Counted from the first letter of the stretch, positions 33,696 through 42,867 are shown. The stretch: DNA of 48,731 nt from Candidatus Gastranaerophilales bacterium (GCA_944322945.1 CALUQN010000018.1:1-48731), one strand, 5' to 3'. Notes: generated by a model from the letters alone, not told the origin. Program-made: numbers and translations.

Positions 33696-35546
33696 ATGAA
33701 GAGAATAATATTCGGGATAATAATTTTATTCTTAGTTATTTTGGGGTTGAAATCGTGTCTTCATGCAGATATCCCTGAGGTTGAAATCCCCGTGGGAGAG
33801 GCAGTAAATAAAGAGGCAGAGTTCACTCACCCGCCGGGACGAAAAAACATCACGATTGGGGGAGTTGATTATCTGCAGTCACAGGCTCCTATTGGCAGGT
33901 TTGGCGGAACACTTGTTGCTTCGACCATTGGTGAGGGACCTAAAACATTCAACCCGTTTAATTCAAGGGACAATATTTCTTCTTTGATGTCGGATGTAAT
34001 GTATGACGGGCTTTTGACAACAGATGCTTATACAGGCGAAGTTATCCCAAAACTTGCAAAATCTTTTGAGGTTAACGGAACGGAATACTTAATTAAACTC
34101 CGCCGCGGGCTTAAATGGTCTGACGGGAAACCGATTACGGCGGATGACGTTGTATTTTCGTGGCGTGACATTGTTTTTGCAGGTGTCGGCAATACTTCTG
34201 TCAGAGATTCCATAATAATAGACGGTAAGCTGCCGACTGTTGAAAAAATTGATGATTATACAGTCAAATTTACGACCCCGAAACCCTTTGCTCCGTTTTT
34301 GAGAATGCTTGCAAACCCGATTGCGCCAAAACATATTTTTGAACCGGCTGTAAAAAAAGGGAACGCCTATTTTGATACATTTTTATCAACAAATGCAGAC
34401 CCGAAGACCTTTGTCACCAGCGGAGCTTTCAGAATTCAGGAATACATTCCGGCGCAAAGAGTAACGTTTGTACGCAACCCAAATTACTATGTAATCAATA
34501 CTAAAGATGAAAAATTACCATACCTTGACAGGCTAGTTTATTTAATTGTCGGGGATTTGAATAATGAAGTTTTGAAATTTGAAGCCAAAGAACTGGATAT
34601 AATTGGCTTGCAGGGTGCAAATGTTGCCAGATTTAAGACTCTTGAACCGCATTCAGATTTTACTGTTTATAACCTCGGACCAAACACGGGCACAATGTAT
34701 TTGACAATGAATTTGAACAACCGCAAAAACGACAGCGGGGAGTTTTATGTTGACCCGAAAAAGCAGTACTGGTTCAGGAATAGAAATTTTCGAAGAGCTG
34801 TAGATTACGCAGTTGACCGTGAAAATATGGTATTTAATATTGCAAACGGTCTTGGAGAACCTTTATTCACGGCAGAAAGCCTCAATTCAATATTTTTGAA
34901 TACCAGCCTCAAACCTTATCCGAAAGATTTGAATAAATCCAAAGAATTATTAAAAAAAGAAGGGTTTTATTGGGATAAAAAAGGCAGATTGTTCGACAAA
35001 TACAATAACCGCGTGGAATTTGACCTTTACACAAACGCAGGCAACACGGAGCGTGAAGCCATCGGGGTTATGGTGAAACAAGACCTTGAAGATTTGGGGA
35101 TGAAAGTTAACTTTAAACCGATTGAGTTTAATTCGCTTGTAAATAAGTTAGCGAACACACTTGACTGGGATATGGTTATAATGGGATTGACCGGCTCTCC
35201 GCTGGAGCCTAACAGCGGGAAAAACGTATGGCATTCCCGCGGCACGCTGCACATGTTTAATCAAAGGCTTGAAAAAGACAAAGCTGACGACAGGTTTGAC
35301 TGGGAAAAAAGACTTGATGAAATTTATGACGAGGGTGCGCTTGCTATAGATTTTAAAGCCAGAAAAAAATATTACGATGAGTACCAGCAGATTGCCTATG
35401 ATGAAAAACCTTTTATTTACATTTATTCACCGATTGTAATCACTGCAATACGTGATAAATTTAAAAACGTGTTCCCGACAACCCTCGGGGGCGCAACTCA
35501 TAATATTGAAGAAATTTATCTGGATAAGGAGGGCGGCAGAAAGTAA
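33696..35546 (+). CDS. ABC transporter substrate-binding lipoprotein, family 5
   Basis: A 616-residue periplasmic binding protein of the peptide/nickel (DppA/OppA) family. A hydrophobic N-terminus ends at LKSC with cysteine 21, a probable but atypical lipobox because lysine occupies the -2 position. Family landmarks include GPKTFNPFNSRD, YDGLLTTDAYTGEVIPKLAKS, LRRGLKWSDGKPITADDVVFSW and RRAVDYAVDRENMV. It begins an operon with two permeases. The C-terminus beyond residue 500 is standard for the fold. The ligand could be a peptide or another oligomer. The start has no ribosome site and may be read from a leaderless message. Confidence 0.93.
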   Translation: MKRIIFGIIILFLVILGLKSCLHADIPEVEIPVGEAVNKEAEFTHPPGRKNITIGGVDYLQSQAPIGRFGGTLVASTIGEGPKTFNPFNSRDNISSLMSDVMYDGLLTTDAYTGEVIPKLAKSFEVNGTEYLIKLRRGLKWSDGKPITADDVVFSWRDIVFAGVGNTSVRDSIIIDGKLPTVEKIDDYTVKFTTPKPFAPFLRMLANPIAPKHIFEPAVKKGNAYFDTFLSTNADPKTFVTSGAFRIQEYIPAQRVTFVRNPNYYVINTKDEKLPYLDRLVYLIVGDLNNEVLKFEAKELDIIGLQGANVARFKTLEPHSDFTVYNLGPNTGTMYLTMNLNNRKNDSGEFYVDPKKQYWFRNRNFRRAVDYAVDRENMVFNIANGLGEPLFTAESLNSIFLNTSLKPYPKDLNKSKELLKKEGFYWDKKGRLFDKYNNRVEFDLYTNAGNTEREAIGVMVKQDLEDLGMKVNFKPIEFNSLVNKLANTLDWDMVIMGLTGSPLEPNSGKNVWHSRGTLHMFNQRLEKDKADDRFDWEKRLDEIYDEGALAIDFKARKKYYDEYQQIAYDEKPFIYIYSPIVITAIRDKFKNVFPTTLGGATHNIEEIYLDKEGGRK

Positions 35547-36514
35547 TGCAAATTCTCCTCTACATCCTGAAACGGATTTTACAGACCATACCGCTTTTGA
35601 TAATCGTATCAATTGTGAGTTTCTTTATAATCAGATTGTCGCCTGTTGACCCGCTCGCGGAACTCAGGCTTAATCCTTCCGTATCTAAAGAAACACTCCT
35701 GCGGGAAACAGAACGTCTGGGGCTGGATAAACCAATAATAGTGCAATATGGCAAATGGGCAAAGTCTTTTATAAAAGGCGACCTCGGGGTAACTTCCAAC
35801 GGTGAACAGGTCAGCGCTAAATTAAAAGAACGTATTCCAAATACATTGCTTTTGACGGTTATTGTAATATTTTTGACATGGGTTGCCGGAATACCTCTCG
35901 GGGTTGCGGCTGCTTTGAACTGGAAGACGCCGTTTGACAGGATGATGACTGTTCTGACAAGTATCGGAATGGCAATACCGTCGTTTTTCTTTGCGGTTTT
36001 GCTGTTAATCTTTGCGGTCAAAACCGGATGGTTTCCGGTGGGCGGGCTTACCTGCACAAACTTTAACGAGTTGAGTTTCGGCGGAAAAATTCTTGACCTT
36101 GCGCACCATCTGTTTTTGCCGGTAACTGTATTGTTTACTATTTCACTTGCGGGGCTTCAGCGTCAGATGCGAGCAAATCTGCTCGATGTACTTGACAGCG
36201 ATTATGTGAAATTTGCCAGAGCAAAGGGCTTGAGCGAATTCAAGGTAATATACAAGCACGCGCTGCGTAATGCGATAAACCCGATGATAACACTTTTGGG
36301 GTTTGAATTTGCCGGACTTTTGAGCGGTGCTGCTCTCACTGAATATGTTTTTCAATATCCGGGGTTGGGCAGGCTGATTTTGGAAGCCGTCTTAAAATCC
36401 GATATAAATCTCGTAATGGCGTCATTGATGATGGGCGCAATTATGCTCGTTTTAGGTAATTTGATTGCTGATATTCTGTTGATTATCACCGATCCGAGAA
36501 TCAGGGACAAATAA
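35546..36514 (+). CDS. dppB: ABC transporter permease, DppB type
   Basis: A 322-residue inner-membrane permease with six predicted helices. The N-terminal YILKRILQTIPLLIIVS and VDPLAELRL are typical of DppB/OppB, and the coupling-helix motif appears as YVKFARAKGLSEFKVIYKHALRNA. The last segments LEAVLKSDINLVMASLMMG and LLIITDPRIR match the family. It overlaps the binding-protein gene by one base (TAATG). It would pair with the following permease; the energising ATPases are not encoded nearby. Confidence 0.95.
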   Translation: MQILLYILKRILQTIPLLIIVSIVSFFIIRLSPVDPLAELRLNPSVSKETLLRETERLGLDKPIIVQYGKWAKSFIKGDLGVTSNGEQVSAKLKERIPNTLLLTVIVIFLTWVAGIPLGVAAALNWKTPFDRMMTVLTSIGMAIPSFFFAVLLLIFAVKTGWFPVGGLTCTNFNELSFGGKILDLAHHLFLPVTVLFTISLAGLQRQMRANLLDVLDSDYVKFARAKGLSEFKVIYKHALRNAINPMITLLGFEFAGLLSGAALTEYVFQYPGLGRLILEAVLKSDINLVMASLMMGAIMLVLGNLIADILLIITDPRIRDK

Positions 36515-36516
36515 CT

Positions 36517-37584
36517 ATGTGGAAAGATGTTCTTAAACAATTAATAAAAGATAAATTTGCACTCGCGGCGCTAATTTTGCTCGGGATAATTTATTTTATG
36601 CTCCTGTTTGCGGATTTTATAGCACCATATACTAAAGATTTTTCCGATAGAACAATGGCTTATGTACCTCCTTCTAAGGTCTTTATAATCGACGAAAACG
36701 GGCGTTTGTCACGACCTTATACATATAACTACAAAAGAGAATTTGACCCCGTTAATCTGCGTATAAAATACTCATTTGACAGAAGCCAAAAACACTATAT
36801 CAAATTCTTTGCCAAAGGCGAGCCGTACAAGTTCTGGGGAATAATCCCGATGAAGCTGCATCTTGTAACAACTGACAAAGACGGACGATTATTTTTGCTC
36901 GGCACGGATATAAACGGACGCGATGTATTTTCACGATTGCTCTTTGGCGGGCGGATTTCCATGACAATAGGATTTCTGGCTTTGTTTGTGCTGTTCCCGA
37001 TAGGGCTTTTGTACGGAGGAATCGCAGGATATTTCGGCGGCAAAACAGATATGCTGATGATGAGGTTTGCAGAAGCCATTATGTGCATTCCGAGTTTTTA
37101 TCTGCTGATAATTCTTGCATCAATTTTACCCTCCGGCATGACAAGCATCCAGAGGTTTATGCTGATTGTCATAATCCTTGCCCTGATAGGCTGGGCAGGG
37201 TTTGCGCGTGTAGTGAGGGGGATGGTGCTTTCTATTAAAAATCAGGAATATGTACAGGCTGCGCGCTCAATCGGGGCTTCCCGGCTGGGGATTATTGTAA
37301 AACACATTCTGCCTCAGACAACAAGCTATGTGATAGTTGCAATGACTCTTTCTGTTCCCGGGTATATTCTCTCGGAATCAGGCTTGAGTTTTCTCGGGCT
37401 TGGAATTCAGCAGCCTGATGCCAGCTGGGGAAATATGCTAAAAGAAGCTCAGGAATACACTAATATTCTCTATAGACCGTGGCTTTTAACGCCGGGATTT
37501 TTAATTTTTGTTGCGGTGCTGGCTTTTAACCTTATTGGTGATACAATAAGAGATGTATTAGACCCGAAAAGTAAGGCAAGATGA
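36517..37584 (+). CDS. dppC: ABC transporter permease, DppC type
   Basis: A 355-residue permease, longer than typical DppC (about 280-300) because of a ~70-residue insertion after the first helix, between residues 30 and 125, holding a periplasmic segment that mentions no known domain. The family blocks are LGTDINGRDVFSRLLFGGRIS, the coupling helix YVQAARSIGASRLGIIVKHILP, GLSFLGLGIQQPDASWG and NLIGDTIRDVLDPK. AGGGA is 9 nt before the ATG. The gene overlaps MgtC-like by 4 nt (ATGA). Confidence 0.94.
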   Translation: MWKDVLKQLIKDKFALAALILLGIIYFMLLFADFIAPYTKDFSDRTMAYVPPSKVFIIDENGRLSRPYTYNYKREFDPVNLRIKYSFDRSQKHYIKFFAKGEPYKFWGIIPMKLHLVTTDKDGRLFLLGTDINGRDVFSRLLFGGRISMTIGFLALFVLFPIGLLYGGIAGYFGGKTDMLMMRFAEAIMCIPSFYLLIILASILPSGMTSIQRFMLIVIILALIGWAGFARVVRGMVLSIKNQEYVQAARSIGASRLGIIVKHILPQTTSYVIVAMTLSVPGYILSESGLSFLGLGIQQPDASWGNMLKEAQEYTNILYRPWLLTPGFLIFVAVLAFNLIGDTIRDVLDPKSKAR

Positions 37585-38297
37585 TGGAAGTTTTAACGGA
37601 TTTTTTTAACTGGAGCGTAATTTTACGTATAGTATCAGCGGTTGTGCTGGGGTTTGCTGTCGGACTTGAAAGAGAGATGACAAATAAATATGCAGGACTC
37701 AGAACGAATATCCTTGTATGTTTGGGCGCGTGTGTATTTACACTTATATCAATTTACGGTTTCCCGATGGTTTCTGTCACTGGTGATGAATACGGAACCC
37801 GCGATACAGCACGTGTGGCGGCTCAGGTTGTTACCGGTATCGGTTTTATCGGCGGCGGTACGGTTTTGAGACACGGCGCAACTGTTTTCGGGCTTACAAC
37901 AGCGGCAACGCTATGGATGTCGGCAAGTATCGGTATGGCTTGCGGTGCAGGGTTATACGGCATTGCTGTTATGTCAACGGTTATTGCAATTCTTATCCTT
38001 GTGTCTGTCAGATTTTTTGAAAAAAATGTTCTTGTATCAAGCACTAAAAACCAAAAACGCCTCAAAGTTAATATCGCTTGCATCAATGACAAGTCTAATG
38101 AAATTTATGATTATATGGTTGAACATTATCCCCATCTGCGCGAAATCTCCAAAAAACTAAGCAAAAACGATGAAAACATCTCTAAAATTTCTGCAATTAT
38201 TGATGTAAATGCAAGAAAACCTATTCAGGATATGTACAAAAAACTCCAAAAACTTGAAGGCATTGATTCTATTTCCATACAGGAAGCTATAGAATAA
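37581..38297 (+). CDS. MgtC/SapB-family membrane protein
   Basis: A 238-residue inner-membrane protein. The N-terminal ~150 residues carry the MgtC fold with four or five helices and the signatures GFAVGLEREMTNKYAGLRTN and VTGIGFIGGGTVLRHG; the C-terminal ~85 residues look like the ACT-like cytoplasmic domain of longer members. MgtC proteins affect magnesium homeostasis and ATP synthase activity in some pathogens; the general role is unsettled. It starts inside the end of the DppC-type gene (ATGA), with AAGG just before, so it belongs to the transporter operon. Confidence 0.9.
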   Translation: MMEVLTDFFNWSVILRIVSAVVLGFAVGLEREMTNKYAGLRTNILVCLGACVFTLISIYGFPMVSVTGDEYGTRDTARVAAQVVTGIGFIGGGTVLRHGATVFGLTTAATLWMSASIGMACGAGLYGIAVMSTVIAILILVSVRFFEKNVLVSSTKNQKRLKVNIACINDKSNEIYDYMVEHYPHLREISKKLSKNDENISKISAIIDVNARKPIQDMYKKLQKLEGIDSISIQEAIE

Positions 38298-38313
38298 ACC
38301 GGGCTGATGTCTT

Positions 38314-38970
38314 ATGCTTATGAAAAACTTCTTAATCGGTTTACTGGATTGGATTTATAAAAAGAAATGCTATTTTTGTAAAAGTTCAACCGAGTGCGTA
38401 AAAATGTGCTCAAAATGTTACAGTGCACTGGAACACCTTAATCCGGCGGTCAATAGAATTGTTTCAGCCAAAAATGTTTACTGTGCCGGTGTTTATTCAC
38501 AAAATCTGCAAAAGCTTATACGCGGGCTGAAATATCATAATCAGTCAGACCTCGCTTATTACCTCGCAAAATTCATGTATGAATACTGGCAGCAATTGAC
38601 TGACGCAGAGGATTATCAGATTGTTCCAGTTCCGATTTATCCGACAAGGCTTAAAAAACGCAAATACAATCACATGGAACTCGTTGCACAAGAATTTTCC
38701 AAACTCTCTGGCTGCCCGGTGAACAGTGAACTTATCTCAAGAATTAAAGACACAAAACCGCAATATAAACTCAAACGTGCAGACAGATTAATTAATCTTA
38801 AAAATGCTTTTAAAGTTAATCCGGCAAAACTCGACCGCCGCCGCAGAATACTGATTATTGACGACATCTGCACTACAGGTTCAACTTTTGAAGAAATGAT
38901 AAGAGAGTTTGAGAAAAATGATATTCATGATATAACTTGTTTTACAGCTACTACCCCGTTTGAGGAATAA
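38314..38970 (+). CDS. comF: ComF-family phosphoribosyltransferase-like protein
   Basis: A 218-residue ComF/GntX-type protein linked to DNA uptake in naturally competent bacteria. Four N-terminal cysteines in CYFCKSS and CSKCYSA form a likely zinc site, and the phosphoribosyltransferase loop is ILIIDDICTTGSTFEEM, with PVPIYPTRLKKRKYNHMEL and PQYKLKRADRLINLKNAF as family blocks. The start at 38314 or an ATG six bases later cannot be separated; ribosome sites are weak. The type IV pilus genes at 40-43 kb add to a possible DNA-uptake capacity. Confidence 0.92.
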   Translation: MLMKNFLIGLLDWIYKKKCYFCKSSTECVKMCSKCYSALEHLNPAVNRIVSAKNVYCAGVYSQNLQKLIRGLKYHNQSDLAYYLAKFMYEYWQQLTDAEDYQIVPVPIYPTRLKKRKYNHMELVAQEFSKLSGCPVNSELISRIKDTKPQYKLKRADRLINLKNAFKVNPAKLDRRRRILIIDDICTTGSTFEEMIREFEKNDIHDITCFTATTPFEE

Positions 38971-38971
38971 C

Positions 38972-39289
38972 ATGATACTGGCAGAATTTTCAAAATACTT
39001 ACAGTCAAGAAAAGACGAAATTATAAACGGAAAAACTTCAGCAGCAAAAATTCTCTGTGACTGGATACGGCTGGTAATATATAAAAATCCTAAAAATCAT
39101 ATAGATAAAATCATCCACCGTGAACTTATGCTAGCGGAAAACGAGTGCGGAGATTTTTTGATTGTCGGAAAATCCGACAGCGGAAGAGTCCTCGCTAAAG
39201 CTCTTTTTAATTACTCTCAAAGTTATGAGCATTATATTATGAGCCGCTGGCTTGATGACAAAACGCCTGACGATTTTACCGAAAAGTAA
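38972..39289 (+). CDS. Small unknown protein downstream of comF
   Basis: A 105-residue protein that I do not recognise. It is mixed charged and hydrophobic, with no signal peptide or membrane helix, and two cysteines (ILCDWIRL and NECGDF). An in-frame TTG lies at 38960, but GAGGAA sits 4 nt before the ATG at 38972, and that ATG is one base after the comF stop, so translation is coupled. The fold is probably helical in the first 60 residues. Confidence 0.65.
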   Translation: MILAEFSKYLQSRKDEIINGKTSAAKILCDWIRLVIYKNPKNHIDKIIHRELMLAENECGDFLIVGKSDSGRVLAKALFNYSQSYEHYIMSRWLDDKTPDDFTEK

Positions 39290-39377
39290 TTGCCGTGTTG
39301 TCGGATTTTTTATACGAATTCTCCTTGTAAAATAAATTTGAAATTCAATAAATATTTCTGCAAAAGGAGAGTTGATT

Positions 39378-40250
39378 ATGACGACTAGTACTATTTGGCA
39401 AGCCCCGGTCTGCGAACTCGATGAACTTAACAACCTTTTCATCGAATTGACTGCAAAAAACTGCAATAACCGCTGCAAACATTGCTACATTGATTTCCCT
39501 ATTACAAAACACGTAAAAGATTTTATTCCGATTGAAACTATCAAAGATGAATTAGCTTCCGCGCCGTTGAATAAACTTCAGTGTATTTATCTGACCGGCG
39601 CGGAACCAATGACCCACCCTGACTTTAACGCCATTTTAAGGCTGGGTCTGAAATATTCTAATGTCTGCATCTGCACAAACGGCAGTTTTATAAACGAGAA
39701 AAAAGCCCGATTTCTCAAACGCGTTCAGTCGGAAAGTAATTATGAAATAATCTTTCAATTAAGTATTGATCACTACAATGAAGTCAAATGCGATGACATC
39801 CGCGGACGCGGCGCATACAGACTGGCTGTTTTAGCTATCAAAAACCTTGTTAAATACGATTTTAATCCTATTATATCAATAACCGACTACTACAATGAAG
39901 GCCGGGAAGTTCTGATTAATGAATTTATGAATATTGCGAATAAAATCGGATTTCCGGCAGAACTAAGCAACTTTAAAATTAACAAGTATTATGACAAAAA
40001 TAACAAAGATATCCGGACGGATTTTGAGCATATTTTAACAGACAAGCTAGACTGCCAAAACGGCAGAATTTTAACGGCTAAAGGTGTTTATACCTGCCCT
40101 TTTCTGGCTAACGACCACAGAGGACGATGCGGAGGAGACTTAACCGACTTTTCTAAAAAAAACATTCTGGAAACAGACTTTTGTGCAACTTGTATCCAAA
40201 ACAAAAATAAAATTTTCGCAATAGATTTTTCGCAGTTTGTTTCAGATTAA
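39378..40250 (+). CDS. Radical SAM protein with C-terminal cysteine-rich end
   Basis: A 290-residue radical S-adenosylmethionine enzyme. The [4Fe-4S] motif is CNNRCKHCY (CX3CX2C) after FIELTAKN, and the SAM-binding GGEP motif is present as TGAEPMTHPDF. The last ~60 residues contain five cysteines (DCQNG, YTCPF, GRCGG, DFCATC), a pattern like a twitch or shortened SPASM domain with an auxiliary cluster. Such proteins often modify peptides or cofactors. No small precursor-peptide ORF is visible in the 88 nt before it. AAAGGAG lies 7-8 nt before the ATG; a TTG two codons earlier was not chosen. An intrinsic terminator follows. Confidence 0.88.
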   Translation: MTTSTIWQAPVCELDELNNLFIELTAKNCNNRCKHCYIDFPITKHVKDFIPIETIKDELASAPLNKLQCIYLTGAEPMTHPDFNAILRLGLKYSNVCICTNGSFINEKKARFLKRVQSESNYEIIFQLSIDHYNEVKCDDIRGRGAYRLAVLAIKNLVKYDFNPIISITDYYNEGREVLINEFMNIANKIGFPAELSNFKINKYYDKNNKDIRTDFEHILTDKLDCQNGRILTAKGVYTCPFLANDHRGRCGGDLTDFSKKNILETDFCATCIQNKNKIFAIDFSQFVSD

Positions 40251-40254
40251 TACT

Positions 40255-40284
40255 AAAAAGCAGCCTTTAGAGGCTGCTTTTTTA
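40255..40284. terminator. Bidirectional intrinsic terminator
   Basis: AAAGCAGCCT, a TTAG loop and AGGCTGCTTT (stem 40259-40278) with an A-run before and six T residues after. It ends the radical SAM gene and overlaps the stop of the convergent PilO-like gene. Confidence 0.9.
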
Positions 40285-40872
40285 TTTCTGTGCATAAAGC
40301 TTTAATTTCATATTTATCAACAATATTTTTTTATTTTTTTCATACGGCAGAATTTCAATATTTTCCATATCAAGAAAATGCTCGTGTTTATACAAATCCT
40401 GCATAAATCGTTCAAAAGATTTGTAATCTGATATGAGTTCAAGGGTCAACCTGCAAACGTGATATTTATCACCGGCATTTGCGACAAAGGCATCGTCTGC
40501 CGGGTCATATTCGTAATCAATTGAGCGGGCTTTAATCATATTTGCTCTTAATATTGTAATTACATCCTGCAGCTGGTCGGTAATGATTGTTTCTGTATCA
40601 GCACCGGAAATTATCGGTTTATAGAATTTTTTGGCAACCGGATCATTTTTTTGTTCTTTGCTTTTTTTAGCAGCCTGCTGCTTGAGTGTTTCAAGGGTGC
40701 GCTGCTTTTCCTCATAGCTTTCAACCTGTGTTTTGTAGGTTTTATTGTCACGGAAAATTGCCTGCACAGACGGCATCAGTTTTGAGAGCAAAAACACAAA
40801 TAAGACTATGCCGAATATAAACAACAGTATAGCGTTTTTAAATTTTTCAAAATATATTTTGTACTCATCCAT
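40282..40872 (-). CDS. PilO-like type IV pilus assembly protein
   Basis: A 196-residue protein with one N-terminal membrane helix (about 13-33), a coiled-coil stretch rich in Lys/Glu/Gln (about 45-75), and a C-terminal ferredoxin-like domain of about 90 residues. This is the PilO/GspM-type layout, the periplasmic alignment complex of type IV pili. It is the last gene of the unit after the PilM-PilN fusion. GGGAGA lies 10 nt before the ATG. Sequence identity to named PilO proteins is not evident by eye, so the call rests on layout and context. Confidence 0.75.
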   Translation of the reverse strand: MDEYKIYFEKFKNAILLFIFGIVLFVFLLSKLMPSVQAIFRDNKTYKTQVESYEEKQRTLETLKQQAAKKSKEQKNDPVAKKFYKPIISGADTETIITDQLQDVITILRANMIKARSIDYEYDPADDAFVANAGDKYHVCRLTLELISDYKSFERFMQDLYKHEHFLDMENIEILPYEKNKKILLINMKLKLYAQK

Positions 40873-40875
40873 AAA

Positions 40876-41103
40876 TTAACTGTCTCCCTGTGCAGCACCG
40901 CTGCTGTCTTGTTCCGGCAGCGGACCGACGACTTCCGGGGCATACCCTTGAGGCGTAAGTTTATTTCCCTGCGAGGAATCAAATTGTACACGTGTATATG
41001 TTGATCTTACAAAAGTGGTAAGTTCTGTTTTACAAATCATGCCTGCCATTACCAGCAGAATTATAGCAATTATAGTTACCGTTAAAGTTTTTGTATTCTT
41101 CAT
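40876..41103 (-). CDS. Small membrane protein between PilMN and PilO
   Basis: A 75-residue protein with one hydrophobic helix (about 7-24) and a ~50-residue exterior part rich in Gly, Ser, Gln and Pro (LPEQDSSGAAQGDS at the end). It lies 18 nt after PilMN and 3 nt before the PilO-like gene, so it is part of the pilus operon. The family is unknown; a lineage-specific pilus accessory is the simplest idea. A CTG two codons upstream would fit the AGGAGA ribosome site better than the ATG. Confidence 0.62.
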   Translation of the reverse strand: MKNTKTLTVTIIAIILLVMAGMICKTELTTFVRSTYTRVQFDSSQGNKLTPQGYAPEVVGPLPEQDSSGAAQGDS

Positions 41104-41121
41104 AATCAGCTAATTAATCTC

Positions 41122-42867
41122 CTATTTGCCGGTTACTTCTTTAGCGTAGCTGCCTCCGCGGCGTGACGACTTTTGTTTCGGAAGATCCTTTGGCGGTTTT
41201 GATTTGCCGGAAACTTTTTTTGCTTTTTTGTTACCGGCATTACCTTGTTCAGCTTCTTCTCCGGAAGAATCTCCGTAAATAAGATTCAATTCTTCTTCTG
41301 AAAGGTTTGTTATTTCGAATTCATACCCTTCTGTGTAAATGCTGCTTTCTACAAGGTCGTCAACATTGCCTGACACAAGTTCAAGTTTATGGAGTCTTAA
41401 ATTTGTATTCAAAAGCGAATCCTTCATATTTCTGAAAAATGCGTAAACGTCTTCCACGCTTTCCGCCTGCCCTTTAATATCTATTTGCCCGTTGTTTTGA
41501 GCGGAAAAATAGGTTATCCAGAGAGTTTTCGGAACAGAAGCCCCGAGAGCGGAATAGCTCATTAGTTTTATTTTATTATTTTCCAGAGTATCTTTTATGC
41601 TTTGCTTTTCGTTAAATTTATTATTTTTACCGGCATCTGAGAATTTTTTAATTTCAGTATCAATAGTTTCAATTTTTTTATTTATTTCTTTAACTCTTGC
41701 TGATGCGCTTTGTGCAGTTTTAGGAAGAATAAGCATAAGCAGCAGAACCGGCACAACTAATATTGCACATGCAATACCGGAAATTTTCATTGCGGTTGTC
41801 GGAGATATTTCAAATTCATTTTCGCCGATAGATATTCTTACCGGTTCATCACTATCGCCGCTGGAGACTGCCTGCTTTTGAATAAAGTCAAATTTTACAG
41901 GGTAATTCATTGTTCTCGGTGCTGCAACCCCGATAATATTAGCAGAAATTTTCAGCACATAATCAGGCAGAACTGACAAACTTGCCGGAACTAATTCCTG
42001 TTTTTTAAACTGGTTGTTATCCAAAAAGTCAACAGTACTTTCAGTATTAATTTTTTTAGCAATGAGCTCGGCACTCACAAGGTTAGTTTCTGAAACGATG
42101 TAAAGATAATTTGCCGGATAACTCATAAGGGTAATATTTGCAGAAGAGCAAATAGCATTATACAATTCTTCACCCTCAAAAGTTTTGATAGCCAGAGGCT
42201 CTTCATAATAATCGACAATATTTTTGCCGACCATTGAGATAATATAATATCCGCTTGAACCGATTAGCATAAGATTCCAGGTAATACCGTCTTTCATCTG
42301 GTTTTCGGTAGCACCGGAATAATCCAGAGCTTTTAAAAGAGAGGTCAAAGACATCTCAACACCCTGAAGCGTTGCGCCTATTTCTGCCAGAGCCGCCGAC
42401 AAGTTATCTACAACAGACTTTTGAATTGCTGTATAGAGAATTTTTCTCATATCATTGGATAAACTTGAATTAGAATCTGTCCAGGCGACTATAGGTTCAT
42501 GACGCTTGAAAACATAAGACTGCTCGACATCGGACACCAAAGATTCTTTAACCGCATCATCACTAAGAATCAGAGGTCTTTCAGCAATACCGAAAGTTAC
42601 CATCGGCATATTAAGTATAACATTGCTTTTTGCGGCAACGTGCAGTTCATCAAACAGCTCCTGAGCTGCTGTTTTAAACTGCTCATAATCAGCAGGCTCG
42701 CGTAAGGTTTCGTTATAATCTAAAGGTCTGCACGCGTATGCGGCTACTGTTTTTGTAGTATTATCCAGCTGTATCATCTCCAGCCCTACGCCGGGCGTTA
42801 TGGACATATACACTGTACCTTTGGTTTTTACTCCCAGTTGTGATAGAATATTACTTTGCGCAACCAT
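41122..42867 (-). CDS. PilM-PilN fusion, type IV pilus assembly
   Basis: A 581-residue protein that appears to join two neighbouring pilus proteins. The first ~340 residues have the actin-like PilM pattern (cytoplasmic), followed by a single membrane helix near 360-383 and a PilN-like part with a coiled coil (about 385-420) and a ferredoxin-like periplasmic domain (about 440-520, including DIKGQAESVEDVYAFFRNM). The last ~60 residues are a charged tail rich in Lys, Gly and Ser. In other bacteria PilM binds the N-terminal tail of PilN, so fusion would make that link permanent. The ribosome site is weak; a TATAAT lies about 40 nt upstream of the ATG. Confidence 0.78.
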   Translation of the reverse strand: MVAQSNILSQLGVKTKGTVYMSITPGVGLEMIQLDNTTKTVAAYACRPLDYNETLREPADYEQFKTAAQELFDELHVAAKSNVILNMPMVTFGIAERPLILSDDAVKESLVSDVEQSYVFKRHEPIVAWTDSNSSLSNDMRKILYTAIQKSVVDNLSAALAEIGATLQGVEMSLTSLLKALDYSGATENQMKDGITWNLMLIGSSGYYIISMVGKNIVDYYEEPLAIKTFEGEELYNAICSSANITLMSYPANYLYIVSETNLVSAELIAKKINTESTVDFLDNNQFKKQELVPASLSVLPDYVLKISANIIGVAAPRTMNYPVKFDFIQKQAVSSGDSDEPVRISIGENEFEISPTTAMKISGIACAILVVPVLLLMLILPKTAQSASARVKEINKKIETIDTEIKKFSDAGKNNKFNEKQSIKDTLENNKIKLMSYSALGASVPKTLWITYFSAQNNGQIDIKGQAESVEDVYAFFRNMKDSLLNTNLRLHKLELVSGNVDDLVESSIYTEGYEFEITNLSEEELNLIYGDSSGEEAEQGNAGNKKAKKVSGKSKPPKDLPKQKSSRRGGSYAKEVTGK

